Below are positions 14,442 through 21,949 of a DNA stretch of 60,401 nucleotides, piece after piece. A program made the position numbers and the translations under genes. This stretch comes from a virus. The stretch covers positions 1 through 60,401 of the IMG/VR virus record IMGVR_UViG_3300027974_000040; one strand, written 5' to 3'. The notes below the pieces were generated by a model that searched no databases, was not told the DNA's origin, and saw only the letters and a program-made list of their open reading frames with translations. Position 1 is the stretch's first letter. The number at the start of each line of letters is the position of its first letter.

Positions 14442-15154
14442 GACAGTGAGTCCACTCGCATCGCATCCATGATTGCGCCAGCACGGTCACCGAACACAAT
14501 CTCCGCACTCTCCTCAACAGAGAGGGATGAACGCAGTTGGTCAAAGGCGTAGAACGCTCGCAGTGAGATGCGCTCCTTGCCAGCATCAGCCATACGAACA
14601 GCGATACCACGCAGGTCTACTGACAAACGCTCAATCGCATCAGGGTGCGGTTCGTCAATGCGAATACGAACAGGGAAGCGGTCAGTGAGTGCCGTTGGCA
14701 ACTCTCTCATGTTCTCAATGTTCGTGGTCATCACCACAGAGAAACCGTTACGAGGCTTATGGATATTGCCAGTCTCAGGGTGTTCCCACGAGGCAGACTC
14801 AGGTGAGTCAAAGAACGAGAGCAAGGTAGCAAGCACATCGCCACCAGCCTTGTCAATCTCGTCAGCAACGACTCGTCCACCTGAGTAGCCGTTACCTTCC
14901 CAAGCCCTCAGTGCCGAACCGCTAACCCATGAGAAACCGCCATTAGCGGAAGGCATGAATGAACCCGATACATCGGCGTTTGTCATATCCTCAGTACATA
15001 CGAGTCTGAAAGCACCGCCACGGGTATCTCCGTAGTTGAGTCCCCCGTAGGTCTTGCCCGTACCCGATGGTCCGAACAGAATGATGCGGTCAATACCGCC
15101 CTCAAGTGCGTTCTTGTACTTCTGCCAACACTTTGGCAAGTCAATGGTGGTCAT
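14438..15154 (-). CDS. MoxR/CobS-like AAA+ ATPase
   Basis: 238 residues from the ATG at 15154, chosen because AGGGAGAAAACA precedes it; an upstream in-frame ATG at 15184 lacks a site. Walker A is GPSGTGKT (28-35), Walker B is VVADEID, sensor 1 lies in VVMTTNIEN, and an arginine-finger region reads LTDRFPVRIRI. MoxR/CobS-type ATPases work with VWA proteins to remodel other proteins, and the VWA partner follows directly. Phages carry such pairs, but their role is not established. Confidence 0.85.
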   Translation of the reverse strand: MTTIDLPKCWQKYKNALEGGIDRIILFGPSGTGKTYGGLNYGDTRGGAFRLVCTEDMTNADVSGSFMPSANGGFSWVSGSALRAWEGNGYSGGRVVADEIDKAGGDVLATLLSFFDSPESASWEHPETGNIHKPRNGFSVVMTTNIENMRELPTALTDRFPVRIRIDEPHPDAIERLSVDLRGIAVRMADAGKERISLRAFYAFDQLRSSLSVEESAEIVFGDRAGAIMDAMRVDSLS

Positions 15155-15194
15155 TGTTTTCTCCCTATTTGTAGTAGTGGGCATTTGCCCTTGT

Positions 15195-15229
15195 AGTAAC
15201 AGTGAACAGGCTATTAGTTATAACAACAA
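15195..15229 (-). promoter_or_regulatory. Class B promoter, leadered
   Basis: TTGTTG (15224-15229), 17 nt, TTCACT (15201-15206), predicted start at 15194. It is followed by a short leader with a GGGCAAATGCCC hairpin before the ATPase start at 15154. Confidence 0.65.
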
Positions 15230-15233
15230 CCTA

Positions 15234-15731
15234 TTACTGAGATTTTTCTAACTTCTTTGACTCAATGCGTAAGGCGTTGTAGTCACGGCACTCATACAGA
15301 CCCTTCTTGATACGAATGAAGTTGGGGTCAGAGTCCACGAACTTCAGCGTCGTTTGATACGAGAAGCCCGATGCCTCAACTAGTTGGTCGGTAGTGAACT
15401 GCTCACGGTCATGCTCGCAAGCCCACTTAGTGAAAGCCTTGTATTGGTCGGAGCGACTAGTCCTAGGGGTAATAGTCCCCACTTCCCCGTCTACTCCGAT
15501 ACTAGACATGACACGCTCAATGATGGTTGGTGACACCATGTATTGACTAAGTATCTGCCGTGTGACAGCACCCTCATGTTTCAGGACAATGTAGTACGCC
15601 CGTAGTTCCTCAGATATATCTCGCAACTCAGCGGACGGGATATTGCTATGCCCGCCCCATTTCTCGGCAAGGTCACGAACGCCCTGCTTGTAGCGATTTT
15701 CTGCTTCAGTTTGTGTCATCTGAGTAGTCAT
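15234..15731 (-). CDS. HTH-type DNA-binding protein
   Basis: 165 residues, leaderless from class A. Two helical segments look like winged-helix or HTH units: ILSQYMVSPTIIERVMSS (about 61-78) and FTTDQLVEASGFSYQTTLKFVDSDPNFIRIKKGLYEC (about 113-149), where the second ends in a wing-like strand pair. It is probably a regulator or replication initiator-like protein. It is transcribed towards the AAA/VWA genes but separated from them by a class B promoter. Confidence 0.65.
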   Translation of the reverse strand: MTTQMTQTEAENRYKQGVRDLAEKWGGHSNIPSAELRDISEELRAYYIVLKHEGAVTRQILSQYMVSPTIIERVMSSIGVDGEVGTITPRTSRSDQYKAFTKWACEHDREQFTTDQLVEASGFSYQTTLKFVDSDPNFIRIKKGLYECRDYNALRIESKKLEKSQ

Positions 15732-15765
15732 AACTCCCTATCGGTTTGGTTGTTTCACTAGTTGT
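15732..15765 (-). promoter_or_regulatory. Class A promoter, leaderless start at 15731
   Basis: CAAC-N17-CGATA, start codon 7 nt after CGATA. A perfect DnaA box (15774-15782) lies 8 nt upstream, with a second one in the opposite orientation at 15787-15795. Confidence 0.75.
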
Positions 15766-15841
15766 GTGGTACTTTATCCACAGGGATGTGGATAAGTTAG
15801 GTATCATGGTATCCACACTTACAACTAGCGAGGTTTCTATC

Positions 15842-16090
15842 ATGCGTAAACTCACCCCAGAACAGCGAGAAGTCAAGAAGTTAGCCTATCTCGCCGAAAA
15901 CGCCGTAGCCGAGGAGCACACCCACGACGAAAACTGTGGACACTTAGAGGTAGCCCCAGTAGCCGAGGAAGCCCCGTCTGCTGAAGTGCCTACTGAGGAC
16001 GCTTCTCCCGAGGAAGCCCCAGCCGACGATAAGCCAAAGCGTAAGTCCACAAAGAAAGCCGACGCTGAAGAGACTTCAGAAGAAGTCTGA
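15842..16090 (+). CDS. Acidic, Ala/Pro/Glu-rich small protein
   Basis: 82 residues from the ATG at 15842. After a basic helix (RKLTPEQREVKKLAYL) comes EEHTHDENCGHLE, a His/Cys cluster that may bind metal, then a long Ala/Pro/Glu stretch and a Lys/Thr/Glu tail; most of it looks disordered. It is a lone forward gene among reverse ones and converges on 16115. Unknown function. Confidence 0.55.
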   Translation: MRKLTPEQREVKKLAYLAENAVAEEHTHDENCGHLEVAPVAEEAPSAEVPTEDASPEEAPADDKPKRKSTKKADAEETSEEV

Positions 16091-16114
16091 GAAGCCTCAC
16101 GGGTGACCTACGGG

Positions 16115-16852
16115 TCATACATCCACCTTCGGTAGCAGTCCCAACTCAACCAGTTTGTCGTTCACTTGAGTCTCTAACCAGCCGAGAACATCACTGTCAA
16201 GTTCGCTCATCTCGTCCCAAGCGTCGTAGCCGACAGCACTTACGCCAGTCTCTATGTCCTTGTCTATCCTCGCATAGTCCTCACGGAACTGTTCGGGAAC
16301 TTTGTTGGGTTCTAGTTCGCAACCAGCCTCAGCGACCATCTCGCCATTACTGAACGCCGAAACACAAGAGAACGAGCGACCTTCCTCGTCAGATGAAACC
16401 GTGAACAGAAGTGTCGGGAACTGCCTGCTCACTTCACGGATAAGTCCGTCAGCAGGTGACCACGCAGTTTCGTAGTACGCATAGATACCAGCACCGCCAT
16501 CAAAGTGGTCAATGATTTCCCATTCCTCAATACGAGGCGACCACTTCGTACCCCAGTTCTCAATAGCCCAGTCATACCAAGTGGTGTGACCGTACTCCGC
16601 CTTATTTGCTTCGTACTTTTTGAGAAGTTCTTGATATTCAGGGTCAGTGCTATCGGTATTAAACATGACGGCACGAATAGCCAACGGTTCAGGAACAGGG
16701 AACAAGACAGATAGGTCGTAGTCCACTTGCTCAACGCCCATTGTTGTCTCAGCGAGCGACGAGTCGTACTGACGGGTAATCGCTTCAGTGAGTTTGACTA
16801 GTGAGTCACGGTCACCCGCAACATTCATTCGGTTATAGCACCAGTTCGGCAT
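16115..16852 (-). CDS. YubB/Api92-like ferredoxin-fold protein (DUF1281-like)
   Basis: 245 residues beginning MPNWCYNRMNVAGDRDSL, the 'MPNWC.N.l.V.G' opening of the DUF1281/YubB/Api92 family found on phages, plasmids and aphid endosymbiont phage APSE. Conserved aromatic segments follow (WYDWAIENWGTKW and YAYYETAWSPADGLI). The family is widespread on mobile elements but has no known activity. The start follows an AAAGGGGA site. Confidence 0.8.
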   Translation of the reverse strand: MPNWCYNRMNVAGDRDSLVKLTEAITRQYDSSLAETTMGVEQVDYDLSVLFPVPEPLAIRAVMFNTDSTDPEYQELLKKYEANKAEYGHTTWYDWAIENWGTKWSPRIEEWEIIDHFDGGAGIYAYYETAWSPADGLIREVSRQFPTLLFTVSSDEEGRSFSCVSAFSNGEMVAEAGCELEPNKVPEQFREDYARIDKDIETGVSAVGYDAWDEMSELDSDVLGWLETQVNDKLVELGLLPKVDV

Positions 16853-16880
16853 AGTAGTCCCCTTTAGTAGTAGTGTTTGT

Positions 16881-16915
16881 ACTTTCAGTGAACAGTCTAG
16901 TTATTGTAATAGCAA
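16881..16915 (-). promoter_or_regulatory. Class B promoter, leadered
   Basis: TTGCTA (16910-16915), 17 nt, TTCACT (16887-16892), predicted start at 16880. It is followed by a 27-nt leader with AAAGGGGA before the ATG at 16852. Confidence 0.65.
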
Positions 16916-16964
16916 CCCGACTAGATGGATTTATCAGGGGCAGGTTTCCCCACCCCTGACACAA

Positions 16965-17306
16965 TCACTTCTTGACGGTGACCTTCTTGGCAGTCGCCTT
17001 CTTGACGGCTACCTTCTTGTTCGCCTTCTTGTTTGCCTTCTCCGCAACACGAGTCTTGGTTGCTTCCACGCCCAAGTACATCATGTAAACAGTATGAGTC
17101 TTGCCATCGCTATTCGCACGAACGGCGATTTTGAGGTTACCCATCTTGCTCGCCACTGTGTAGTAGTAGGAGATGTGATTGGCACTACGGGTATAGACAG
17201 CCCACTTGTCGGGGGTCTCGCTCAGTTTGGTGATGAACTCTTGTACAGCCCCGCCACTGCGTCCACGCTTGGCGACGGTGGGGTTCTCAAATACGATGCG
17301 CTTCAT
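16965..17306 (-). CDS. Small protein with histone-like Lys/Ala tail
   Basis: 113 residues. The globular part (1-75) has several beta strands with Tyr runs (ISYYYTVASKMGNLKIAV). The last 35 residues are almost pure Lys/Ala/Val/Thr (KKANKKVAVKKATAKK), like histone H1 tails, and suggest nucleic-acid binding. The start overlaps the upstream stop. Confidence 0.65.
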   Translation of the reverse strand: MKRIVFENPTVAKRGRSGGAVQEFITKLSETPDKWAVYTRSANHISYYYTVASKMGNLKIAVRANSDGKTHTVYMMYLGVEATKTRVAEKANKKANKKVAVKKATAKKVTVKK

Positions 17307-17695
17307 TTAATTGTTTCCTTTGTTTCTGTGGCAAAGTTGCCGTTGTTGATTTGGTTCAGCAGTCGCTGAATGAGGTCGGCATTAACCGACCCATTTTCCC
17401 GAGAAGCGTCAATCGCTCGTTGAGCAATCTGCTCTCGGACTGTCATTGCTTGTGTTGGTATGACTTCTGTAGGCACTGGCTCGCTCTTGAGTTCCACCTT
17501 GCGGCTTTCCATCCAACGAGAGCCTTCGCCGTTAAGCGGCTCAACGCAGAGGTCTAGTCGTCCAAAGGACTGGCGAGCGTCAATCACCTTGATAGTGAAG
17601 GTCATGCCCGTTAGTCCGATACTTCCCTCTAGTCCCTTGTATGCGTCAAAATCAACAGTGCCGTTTGGCTTGCGAACAATGTTTGTTGTATTCAT
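17303..17695 (-). CDS. Hypothetical protein
   Basis: 130 residues from the ATG at 17695, which follows AAAGGGAAAT and a class B-like promoter; the longer frame upstream has no site. The first half looks beta-rich (GSIGLTGMTFTIKVIDARQSFGRLDLCVEPL) and the second helical (VREQIAQRAIDASRENGSVNADLIQRLLNQI). No family recognised. Confidence 0.6.
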   Translation of the reverse strand: MNTTNIVRKPNGTVDFDAYKGLEGSIGLTGMTFTIKVIDARQSFGRLDLCVEPLNGEGSRWMESRKVELKSEPVPTEVIPTQAMTVREQIAQRAIDASRENGSVNADLIQRLLNQINNGNFATETKETIK

Positions 17696-17716
17696 ATTTC
17701 CCTTTCGTTTACTTGA

Positions 17717-17751
17717 TAGTTGATAATAAGAACAGATAGGCGTAATCACAA
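17717..17751 (-). promoter_or_regulatory. Class B-like promoter with TATTAT -10
   Basis: TTGTGA (17746-17751), 17 nt, TATTAT (17723-17728), predicted start at 17716. A short leader with AAAGGGAAAT precedes the ATG at 17695. Confidence 0.6.
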
Positions 17752-17770
17752 CCTGAGTGACTAACGACAC

Positions 17771-18004
17771 TCATAGTGCTAAGTCAGACCACTCTTCATA
17801 AGTGCGACCAAGCGAACGAACAAGTTCACCATCTTCAAAGAAGTCCAAAACAATACCTTCTTCAGTAAACACAACACAACACACGGGTTGCTCGTATTTT
17901 GCGTCGGGGTCTGTAGGTAACTGTACGATTACCTCTTTACGAGAGTCTTTAGCACAATCAAAGTCCATACGGATGACCCCCCTATAATCGTGGTATTCAC
18001 TCAT
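17771..18004 (-). CDS. Hypothetical small protein
   Basis: 77 residues from the ATG at 18004, chosen because AGGAGAGTGACG precedes it and it overlaps the upstream stop. Beta-rich with a CC pair (QPVCCVVFTEEGIVLDFFEDGELVRSLGR). Part of a coupled reverse operon. No family recognised. Confidence 0.6.
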   Translation of the reverse strand: MSEYHDYRGVIRMDFDCAKDSRKEVIVQLPTDPDAKYEQPVCCVVFTEEGIVLDFFEDGELVRSLGRTYEEWSDLAL

Positions 18005-18272
18005 CGTCACTCTCCTCAACTAGGCGAGTGTATTCGTCGTCCTTCATTTCATAAAGAGCGAAAGCGTCCTCACCCGTTAGAGATACAAGAGCGTCCACGC
18101 ATACTCCAACGACCTTGACATTCTCGGTATCTTCCCATACGGGGTTCACATCAACCCGAATGGGGAAGTCAATGAATGAGTTTTCCATATCCTCGTACTT
18201 GTAGTCGTCGGGGACTTGAGTCTCAATGGATACGATGAGTTCGTATGTTTGTGTAACGGTGATAGTTCTCAT
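17997..18272 (-). CDS. Hypothetical small protein
   Basis: 91 residues from the ATG at 18272, on an ATGA overlap with the upstream gene. The opening MRTITVTQTYELIVSIET is a strand pair, followed by an acidic region with DDYKYEDMENSF. Resembles the 'Y.v.v..' small proteins at 19880 and 20074 in its start, but is longer. Confidence 0.55.
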   Translation of the reverse strand: MRTITVTQTYELIVSIETQVPDDYKYEDMENSFIDFPIRVDVNPVWEDTENVKVVGVCVDALVSLTGEDAFALYEMKDDEYTRLVEESDDE

Positions 18273-18583
18273 CGTGCGAATGTCACCCCAATAGTGAACA
18301 GTTCCTCGGCGGTCTGAATGAACCACTCATGGTCGTTGTCGGTGAGTTCTTTCGTCATGTACGAAACCTTGACGCACGGGTAGTCCGTGATGGGGTGAGA
18401 GGAGATGATTGCCCAGCCTCGCTCGTCCGACCACTTCTCAATGTTGGCATACGACTGAACATCGTAAGCATTGCGACGAATGTTCGCTCGTAACCGATGG
18501 ACTTGCTTGTTGCTGTATTCACGGATTTGTTGCCAATACCAAGAGTTGTCGGCGTTCCGTACGGATAGGTCTATTTCACGCAT
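18269..18583 (-). CDS. Hypothetical small protein
   Basis: 104 residues from the ATG at 18583, which follows AAGGAGACTCTGTA and overlaps the upstream stop (TAATG). Tyr/Trp-rich start (NSWYWQQIREYSNKQV) and a later HEWFIQTAEELF helix. No family recognised. Confidence 0.6.
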   Translation of the reverse strand: MREIDLSVRNADNSWYWQQIREYSNKQVHRLRANIRRNAYDVQSYANIEKWSDERGWAIISSHPITDYPCVKVSYMTKELTDNDHEWFIQTAEELFTIGVTFAR

Positions 18584-18939
18584 TACAGAGTCTCCTTGAT
18601 GTTCTCGCCGTATTCGGCTTTGCCGTGCTTCGCTTCGTCGTAACACTCGGTATGAAAGTTGCCGTAGTGGTACTTGTCACTCTCGTCCTGATAATCCACA
18701 CGGGTTTCGCAGTCAAGGTAAATCGGCTTATCGCACTCGTCGCACCCATACCCAGCGCACTCGGCACACGCATACCCGTCTTTGTATTCGCCCGTTTCCT
18801 CGTCCATAGTGTCAGCAGGAATACGGTTCACGAACTTGCCGACGAGCGTTCCGTCCTCACGGACAGAGCCAAACGCAGTGGGTTCTCCGCAATGGATACA
18901 AGGGTCAATGATGGTGGTCACGATTGGTTCACCCGCCAT
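18583..18939 (-). CDS. Zinc-ribbon-like cysteine-rich protein
   Basis: 118 residues with CIHC near 14-17, then CAEC, CDEC, a further YLDCET and HTEC, enough for two or three zinc sites. The 'GYACAECAGYGCDECDKPI' block is reminiscent of DnaJ-type and LIM-type zinc knuckles but does not match either fully. It overlaps its upstream neighbour by 22 nt. Confidence 0.6.
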   Translation of the reverse strand: MAGEPIVTTIIDPCIHCGEPTAFGSVREDGTLVGKFVNRIPADTMDEETGEYKDGYACAECAGYGCDECDKPIYLDCETRVDYQDESDKYHYGNFHTECYDEAKHGKAEYGENIKETL

Positions 18940-19124
18940 TCGGATTGAGGTGAACAGCCAAGGTCAAAATAGTCCTCTAGTCCCTCTGCCGTTCCGCAGT
19001 CTGAACAGATGTAGGTCTTGTTATCGGTGCGTGATAATGCTCCGATGTACTGACCTCGCTGTAAGTCATTAGGGATACCCCCGAAACAACGAGGGCAAGT
19101 GTGTTGGTCAAGTGTGATGGTCAT
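18918..19124 (-). CDS. Small zinc-finger protein, leaderless
   Basis: 68 residues with HTCPRCFGGIPN and YICSDCGTAEGLEDYF, a two-CxxC zinc ribbon. The 'G.....ALSR.d..T.iCsdCGt.Eal.D' pattern is widespread in small actinophage zinc-ribbon proteins. The ATG lies 6 nt after a class B -10 at the predicted transcription start. Confidence 0.7.
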   Translation of the reverse strand: MTITLDQHTCPRCFGGIPNDLQRGQYIGALSRTDNKTYICSDCGTAEGLEDYFDLGCSPQSEWRVNQS

Positions 19125-19159
19125 AAGTTCATTGAACTCTCTATTAGTAGTAACAACAA
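19125..19159 (-). promoter_or_regulatory. Class B promoter, leaderless start at 19124
   Basis: TTGTTG (19154-19159), 17 nt, TTCAAT (19131-19136), 6 nt, ATG. AATAAATCT lies upstream. Confidence 0.75.
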
Positions 19160-19173
19160 CCTGTCGGACAGAT

Positions 19174-19455
19174 TTATTGGAGAACTCTCCATCCGTCGTG
19201 ATGTCCTGTGACGAGAAGTTCTTTCCATTCTTGTTCGGACTCGCAGTAGTAGAAGATGTCGTCGTCCCACGCAGACCACATATCGTGTTCGGAGTGGTCG
19301 GGGTCTGACAAAATATCCGTCACCCGTACGGCGTTCTCATCAACAATGATACGAACACCCTCTGTTGCTTCGGGAGTGTCGTCCCAAATAATCTCTACCT
19401 CAACGCCGTTGAGTGTAAATCCATCTTCGGGTGTATGAAAAGCGATGAGTCCCAT
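19174..19455 (-). CDS. Hypothetical acidic small protein
   Basis: 93 residues, acidic and aromatic (MWSAWDDDIFYYCESEQEWKELL). The start overlaps the upstream stop. No family recognised. Confidence 0.55.
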   Translation of the reverse strand: MGLIAFHTPEDGFTLNGVEVEIIWDDTPEATEGVRIIVDENAVRVTDILSDPDHSEHDMWSAWDDDIFYYCESEQEWKELLVTGHHDGWRVLQ

Positions 19456-19883
19456 TACTTGCTCTCCTTAGACCATCTGTAACCTTGGCGCATACCGTCC
19501 ATTACCGTCGTGTTGTATTCGTTCCACATTGTGTCGTCATTGAGAATGTAGTCAGCAACACCGCTCAGTTCGTCATCAGTGGCTACCTCGGCAGTCCAAG
19601 TCAGATACGCAATAGCGTCATCGTCAGTGGCGTAACCGTTACTCAACTGTTCCTCTGCTTCGCTACGGAGAGATGATGGAGAGAACGCCACCGTATTGCG
19701 ATAGGTCAAGTCCGTCAGGTTGAGTGGCTTACCGAGTCGTTCGGCAATCTCAACAAGGTCAGAGTCATCACCATCGTTCACGAGTGTCGTGTCGTGGTCG
19801 TCCAGTTTCTCCACATCAACGATAACGCATTCGTCAGCGTCAATAATAGTCCCTGTACCAATATGAACAACGAGTTTCGTCAT
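19455..19883 (-). CDS. Hypothetical acidic protein
   Basis: 142 residues, very acidic, with an N-terminal strand region (KLVVHIGTGTIIDADECVIVDVEKL) and helices after it. Stop and start overlap both neighbours (ATGA type), so it is co-translated with them. Unknown function. Confidence 0.55.
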   Translation of the reverse strand: MTKLVVHIGTGTIIDADECVIVDVEKLDDHDTTLVNDGDDSDLVEIAERLGKPLNLTDLTYRNTVAFSPSSLRSEAEEQLSNGYATDDDAIAYLTWTAEVATDDELSGVADYILNDDTMWNEYNTTVMDGMRQGYRWSKESK

Positions 19884-20077
19884 TTCGCCTTCTCCTGAGC
19901 CATCATTTCCAAGAAGTCCAAGTCGGGGTCAAGTTCTCTGTCCTGAGCCTCAAACTCGTAATCGTGCGTCTTGATTGCGCCCTCAATAACAATGTCACGG
20001 GCTTGGCGTATTGCTTCGTCCTCGTTCTCTGCTTCCACATTCACGGACGCAAAAATGCCTACACGGTAATACTTCAT
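19880..20077 (-). CDS. Small 'Y-x-V ... A-x-x-E-x-E-A' protein (PcfM/DpnD-like)
   Basis: 65 residues: MKYYRVGIFASVNVEAENEDEAIRQARDIV, then acidic. The strand - 'veAeneeEAi..A' - helix opening is shared with the next gene (20074) and with small proteins related to DpnD/PcfM on mobile elements. The two adjacent genes look like a duplicated pair. Function unknown. Confidence 0.6.
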   Translation of the reverse strand: MKYYRVGIFASVNVEAENEDEAIRQARDIVIEGAIKTHDYEFEAQDRELDPDLDFLEMMAQEKAK

Positions 20078-20259
20078 TCGGTTTCTCCTAAGTAGTAGTC
20101 GTCGGTTAGTGCTATCTCAATATCTAAGAACTCGCAACAGTTAGCGAGTCCGTCACCGTCAAGGGCGTGAAGTTCCTGCGAGCCGAGTTTTAGTGCCTCG
20201 TCCTCGCTCTCAGCCTCTATCTCTAAGTGAATGATGTACTCAATGTGGTAGGTGGTCAT
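20074..20259 (-). CDS. Small paralogue of the 19880 protein, leaderless
   Basis: 61 residues: MTTYHIEYIIHLEIEAESEDEALKLGSQEL, the same strand - 'EAESEDEA' - helix layout as 19880. It starts at the predicted transcription start of a class B promoter, and its stop overlaps the 19880 start. Confidence 0.65.
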   Translation of the reverse strand: MTTYHIEYIIHLEIEAESEDEALKLGSQELHALDGDGLANCCEFLDIEIALTDDYYLGETE

Positions 20260-20294
20260 AGTTACAGTGAACTCCTTATTAGTAGTAATAACAA
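20260..20294 (-). promoter_or_regulatory. Class B promoter, leaderless start at 20259
   Basis: TTGTTA, 17 nt, TTCACT, 6 nt, ATG; GAAATCT upstream. Confidence 0.75.
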
Positions 20295-20313
20295 CCTCAC
20301 GGGTGAGATTTCT

Positions 20314-20568
20314 TTAGCAATAATGAATGTTGGTGATACTCGTTAGCGTGATTTCCATTTCTGCCCACGCATTGCCAAGATTGCTATTGGAGAGGACGAG
20401 TATTCCGTTCTCAACGGCAAGCACCTCGCCCTCGTAGATGTCGCCATCAAGTGTTGTGACCAAGACGGTACTGAATGTCTTGGCTAATGCCTTCAGAAGT
20501 GATGAGTCACACCAAGACGAGGCTTCATCGTGATGGGTAATGGTGAATGGTGCTTTGTCGCTTCTCAT
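20314..20568 (-). CDS. Hypothetical small protein
   Basis: 84 residues from the ATG at 20568, on an overlap with the upstream stop. The C-terminal half (STVLVTTLDGDIYEGEVLAVENGILVLSN) looks like a small beta-barrel of Sm or ribbon type ('G..yeG.v.....g.l.L'). Family not confirmed. Confidence 0.55.
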   Translation of the reverse strand: MRSDKAPFTITHHDEASSWCDSSLLKALAKTFSTVLVTTLDGDIYEGEVLAVENGILVLSNSNLGNAWAEMEITLTSITNIHYC

Positions 20569-20909
20569 GCCAGTTCCTTGCGGATACGGCGAGCGAGTTC
20601 GTCTGCCTGCGAGCCACGCCCGTTGTAGTCGTTGTGAGAGTTGATACCAAGCGCACCGCAGAGCCAATACAAGAAAGTGAGGTTGTACACGCCCTTGAGT
20701 TTCTCCATCGGCTTACCGTCCTTGCCAAAAATGGTGGACTTGTGGTCAGACTTGTCTGACTTGAAAGTTTGGATGAGTTTCGCTTTACTCAGTTCGTCCT
20801 CACTGAAGTGAGGGGCGTAGAAGTCGGGATTGAAGATGGTATGCCCGTCGCCAATGATTTTCCCGTCAGCGATAGCGTCTTTGGTTCGTTGTAAGAGTGT
20901 AGTGGTCAT
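20565..20909 (-). CDS. Hypothetical protein, leaderless
   Basis: 114 residues from the ATG at 20909, set by the class B promoter rather than by the longer frame. Basic and helical, ending DYNGRGSQADELARRIRKEL. Related frames are not seen elsewhere in the window. Unknown function. Confidence 0.6.
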   Translation of the reverse strand: MTTTLLQRTKDAIADGKIIGDGHTIFNPDFYAPHFSEDELSKAKLIQTFKSDKSDHKSTIFGKDGKPMEKLKGVYNLTFLYWLCGALGINSHNDYNGRGSQADELARRIRKELA

Positions 20910-20944
20910 AGTTCTATTGAACTTCCTAATAGTAGTAATAACAA
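20910..20944 (-). promoter_or_regulatory. Class B promoter, leaderless start at 20909
   Basis: TTGTTA, 17 nt, TTCAAT, 6 nt, ATG; AATAAATCT upstream. Confidence 0.75.
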
Positions 20945-20958
20945 CCTGTGATTTAGAT

Positions 20959-21342
20959 TTATTCAATGGGCGTACAACGGAGATGAGCAACGCCGTCCTC
21001 ACCGTAGGAAGTTGGTTGGTCGCCGTCATACTTGCCACCCATCGGGTCACCGCATTGGTCGCACGAATGTCCGTCCTGCCAAGAGATAGGCTCACGGAGA
21101 GTCCCCAAACTCACCCAGTTGGAGAAGTCGGTATTCCATTCACCATTAGTGAATGTCATCGGGTAGGCATTGACACGGATTTCCTCGCTCATATCGGAAC
21201 GCCAAATGTTGATATCCCAATCGTTGTCATAGGACTCCCACCAATCGTCGGAGAACTCCAAGTAGCCGACGGTGGCAAGTTTGTTCTTAGCCCATTCCAT
21301 AATGGCAATGGCTGTTGCTTCGGGCATAGTAAGTGTGTTCAT
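20959..21342 (-). CDS. Hypothetical protein with CxxC...C, leaderless
   Basis: 127 residues. The C-terminal part has HSCDQCGDPMGG ... HLRC, a possible zinc site; the N-terminal part is helical with Trp/Asp-rich segments. Its start lies at the predicted transcription start of class A (21343-21376), and a class B promoter lies further upstream, so two promoters may serve it. Confidence 0.6.
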   Translation of the reverse strand: MNTLTMPEATAIAIMEWAKNKLATVGYLEFSDDWWESYDNDWDINIWRSDMSEEIRVNAYPMTFTNGEWNTDFSNWVSLGTLREPISWQDGHSCDQCGDPMGGKYDGDQPTSYGEDGVAHLRCTPIE

Positions 21343-21376
21343 AGTGGGGTATCGGTTCTGCTATTTCGTTAGTTGG
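21343..21376 (-). promoter_or_regulatory. Class A promoter without DnaA box, leaderless start at 21342
   Basis: CCAAC-N17-CGATA, then 7 nt, ATG. The upstream flank is AATAAAAACTGA instead of TGTGGATAA. Confidence 0.7.
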
Positions 21377-21394
21377 GTCAGTTTTTATTTTTGG

Positions 21395-21408
21395 TATCCG
21401 CCACCGTC
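21395..21408 (+). repeat. Motif C copy (truncated at 5' end)
   Basis: TATCCGCCACCGTC followed by GGGCGTTAG, lying between the tandem class A and class B promoters of the reverse gene. Confidence 0.55.
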
Positions 21409-21415
21409 GGGCGTT

Positions 21416-21450
21416 AGATACAGTGAACCGCCTAGTAGTAGTAACAACAA
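21416..21450 (-). promoter_or_regulatory. Class B promoter upstream of class A
   Basis: TTGTTG (21445-21450), 17 nt, TTCACT (21422-21427), predicted start at 21415. It reads through motif C and the class A element into 20959-21342. Confidence 0.65.
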
Positions 21451-21533
21451 CCTCGCTAAATGATTTATCCAAAGACTCAGACCGAGCCCCGCATTTTTAT
21501 TCAGTTGTCCACAGCCTGTGGATAAAGTTACGC

Positions 21534-21567
21534 CCAACTACGGTAACTGCCTAACCGATACTTAGAT
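21534..21567 (+). promoter_or_regulatory. Class A promoter without start codon
   Basis: DnaA box 21517-21525, 8 nt, CCAAC-N17-CGATA; the predicted start position is AAA, not ATG. A class B promoter follows 17 nt later and serves the gene at 21641. Confidence 0.65.
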
Positions 21568-21583
21568 AAATCCCACGAACAGG

Positions 21584-21618
21584 TTGTGTTGTGTAAACCT
21601 ACGCTGTTCACTGTAAAT
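21584..21618 (+). promoter_or_regulatory. Class B promoter, leadered
   Basis: TTGTGT (21584-21589), 17 nt, TTCACT (21607-21612), predicted start at 21619. A 22-nt leader with GAAAGGAAACTCC precedes the ATG at 21641. Confidence 0.7.
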
Positions 21619-21640
21619 ACAACGACGAAAGGAAACTCCA

Positions 21641-21949
21641 ATGGGAATGGATATATACGGCAAGAACCAAACGAGCGAAAAGGGGAGTATGACACACCTA
21701 GACATCAAGCCCAAATATGACATCAGCCTTAGCACTTGTGGAATGACCGACTCCGAAATCATCGCAGAGGTCACTCACCTTCTCCGACGAGAGGGAGTCC
21801 CCCAACACGAAATTGAGGAGTTCCGCACTCAGACTCATACATACTCGCCAAACGACTACTCCGTTTTTCTCCGCATCATCCTTTCTTGGGTGAGGGTTAT
21901 TGAGATGGACGAAAGCCAAGTCGCCTGCCTTGAGGAAGGTGACAACTAA
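21641..21949 (+). CDS. 'MGMDIYGKN' phage protein, short paralogue
   Basis: 102 residues. The first 16 residues (MGMDIYGKNQTSEKGS) nearly match the next gene (MGMDVYGKNTTSEKGS), the opening of a widespread phage family that starts MGMDVYGK. After that the two differ; here the body is helical without cysteines. Probably a duplication followed by replacement of the body. The stop and the next start share TAATG. Confidence 0.65.
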   Translation: MGMDIYGKNQTSEKGSMTHLDIKPKYDISLSTCGMTDSEIIAEVTHLLRREGVPQHEIEEFRTQTHTYSPNDYSVFLRIILSWVRVIEMDESQVACLEEGDN

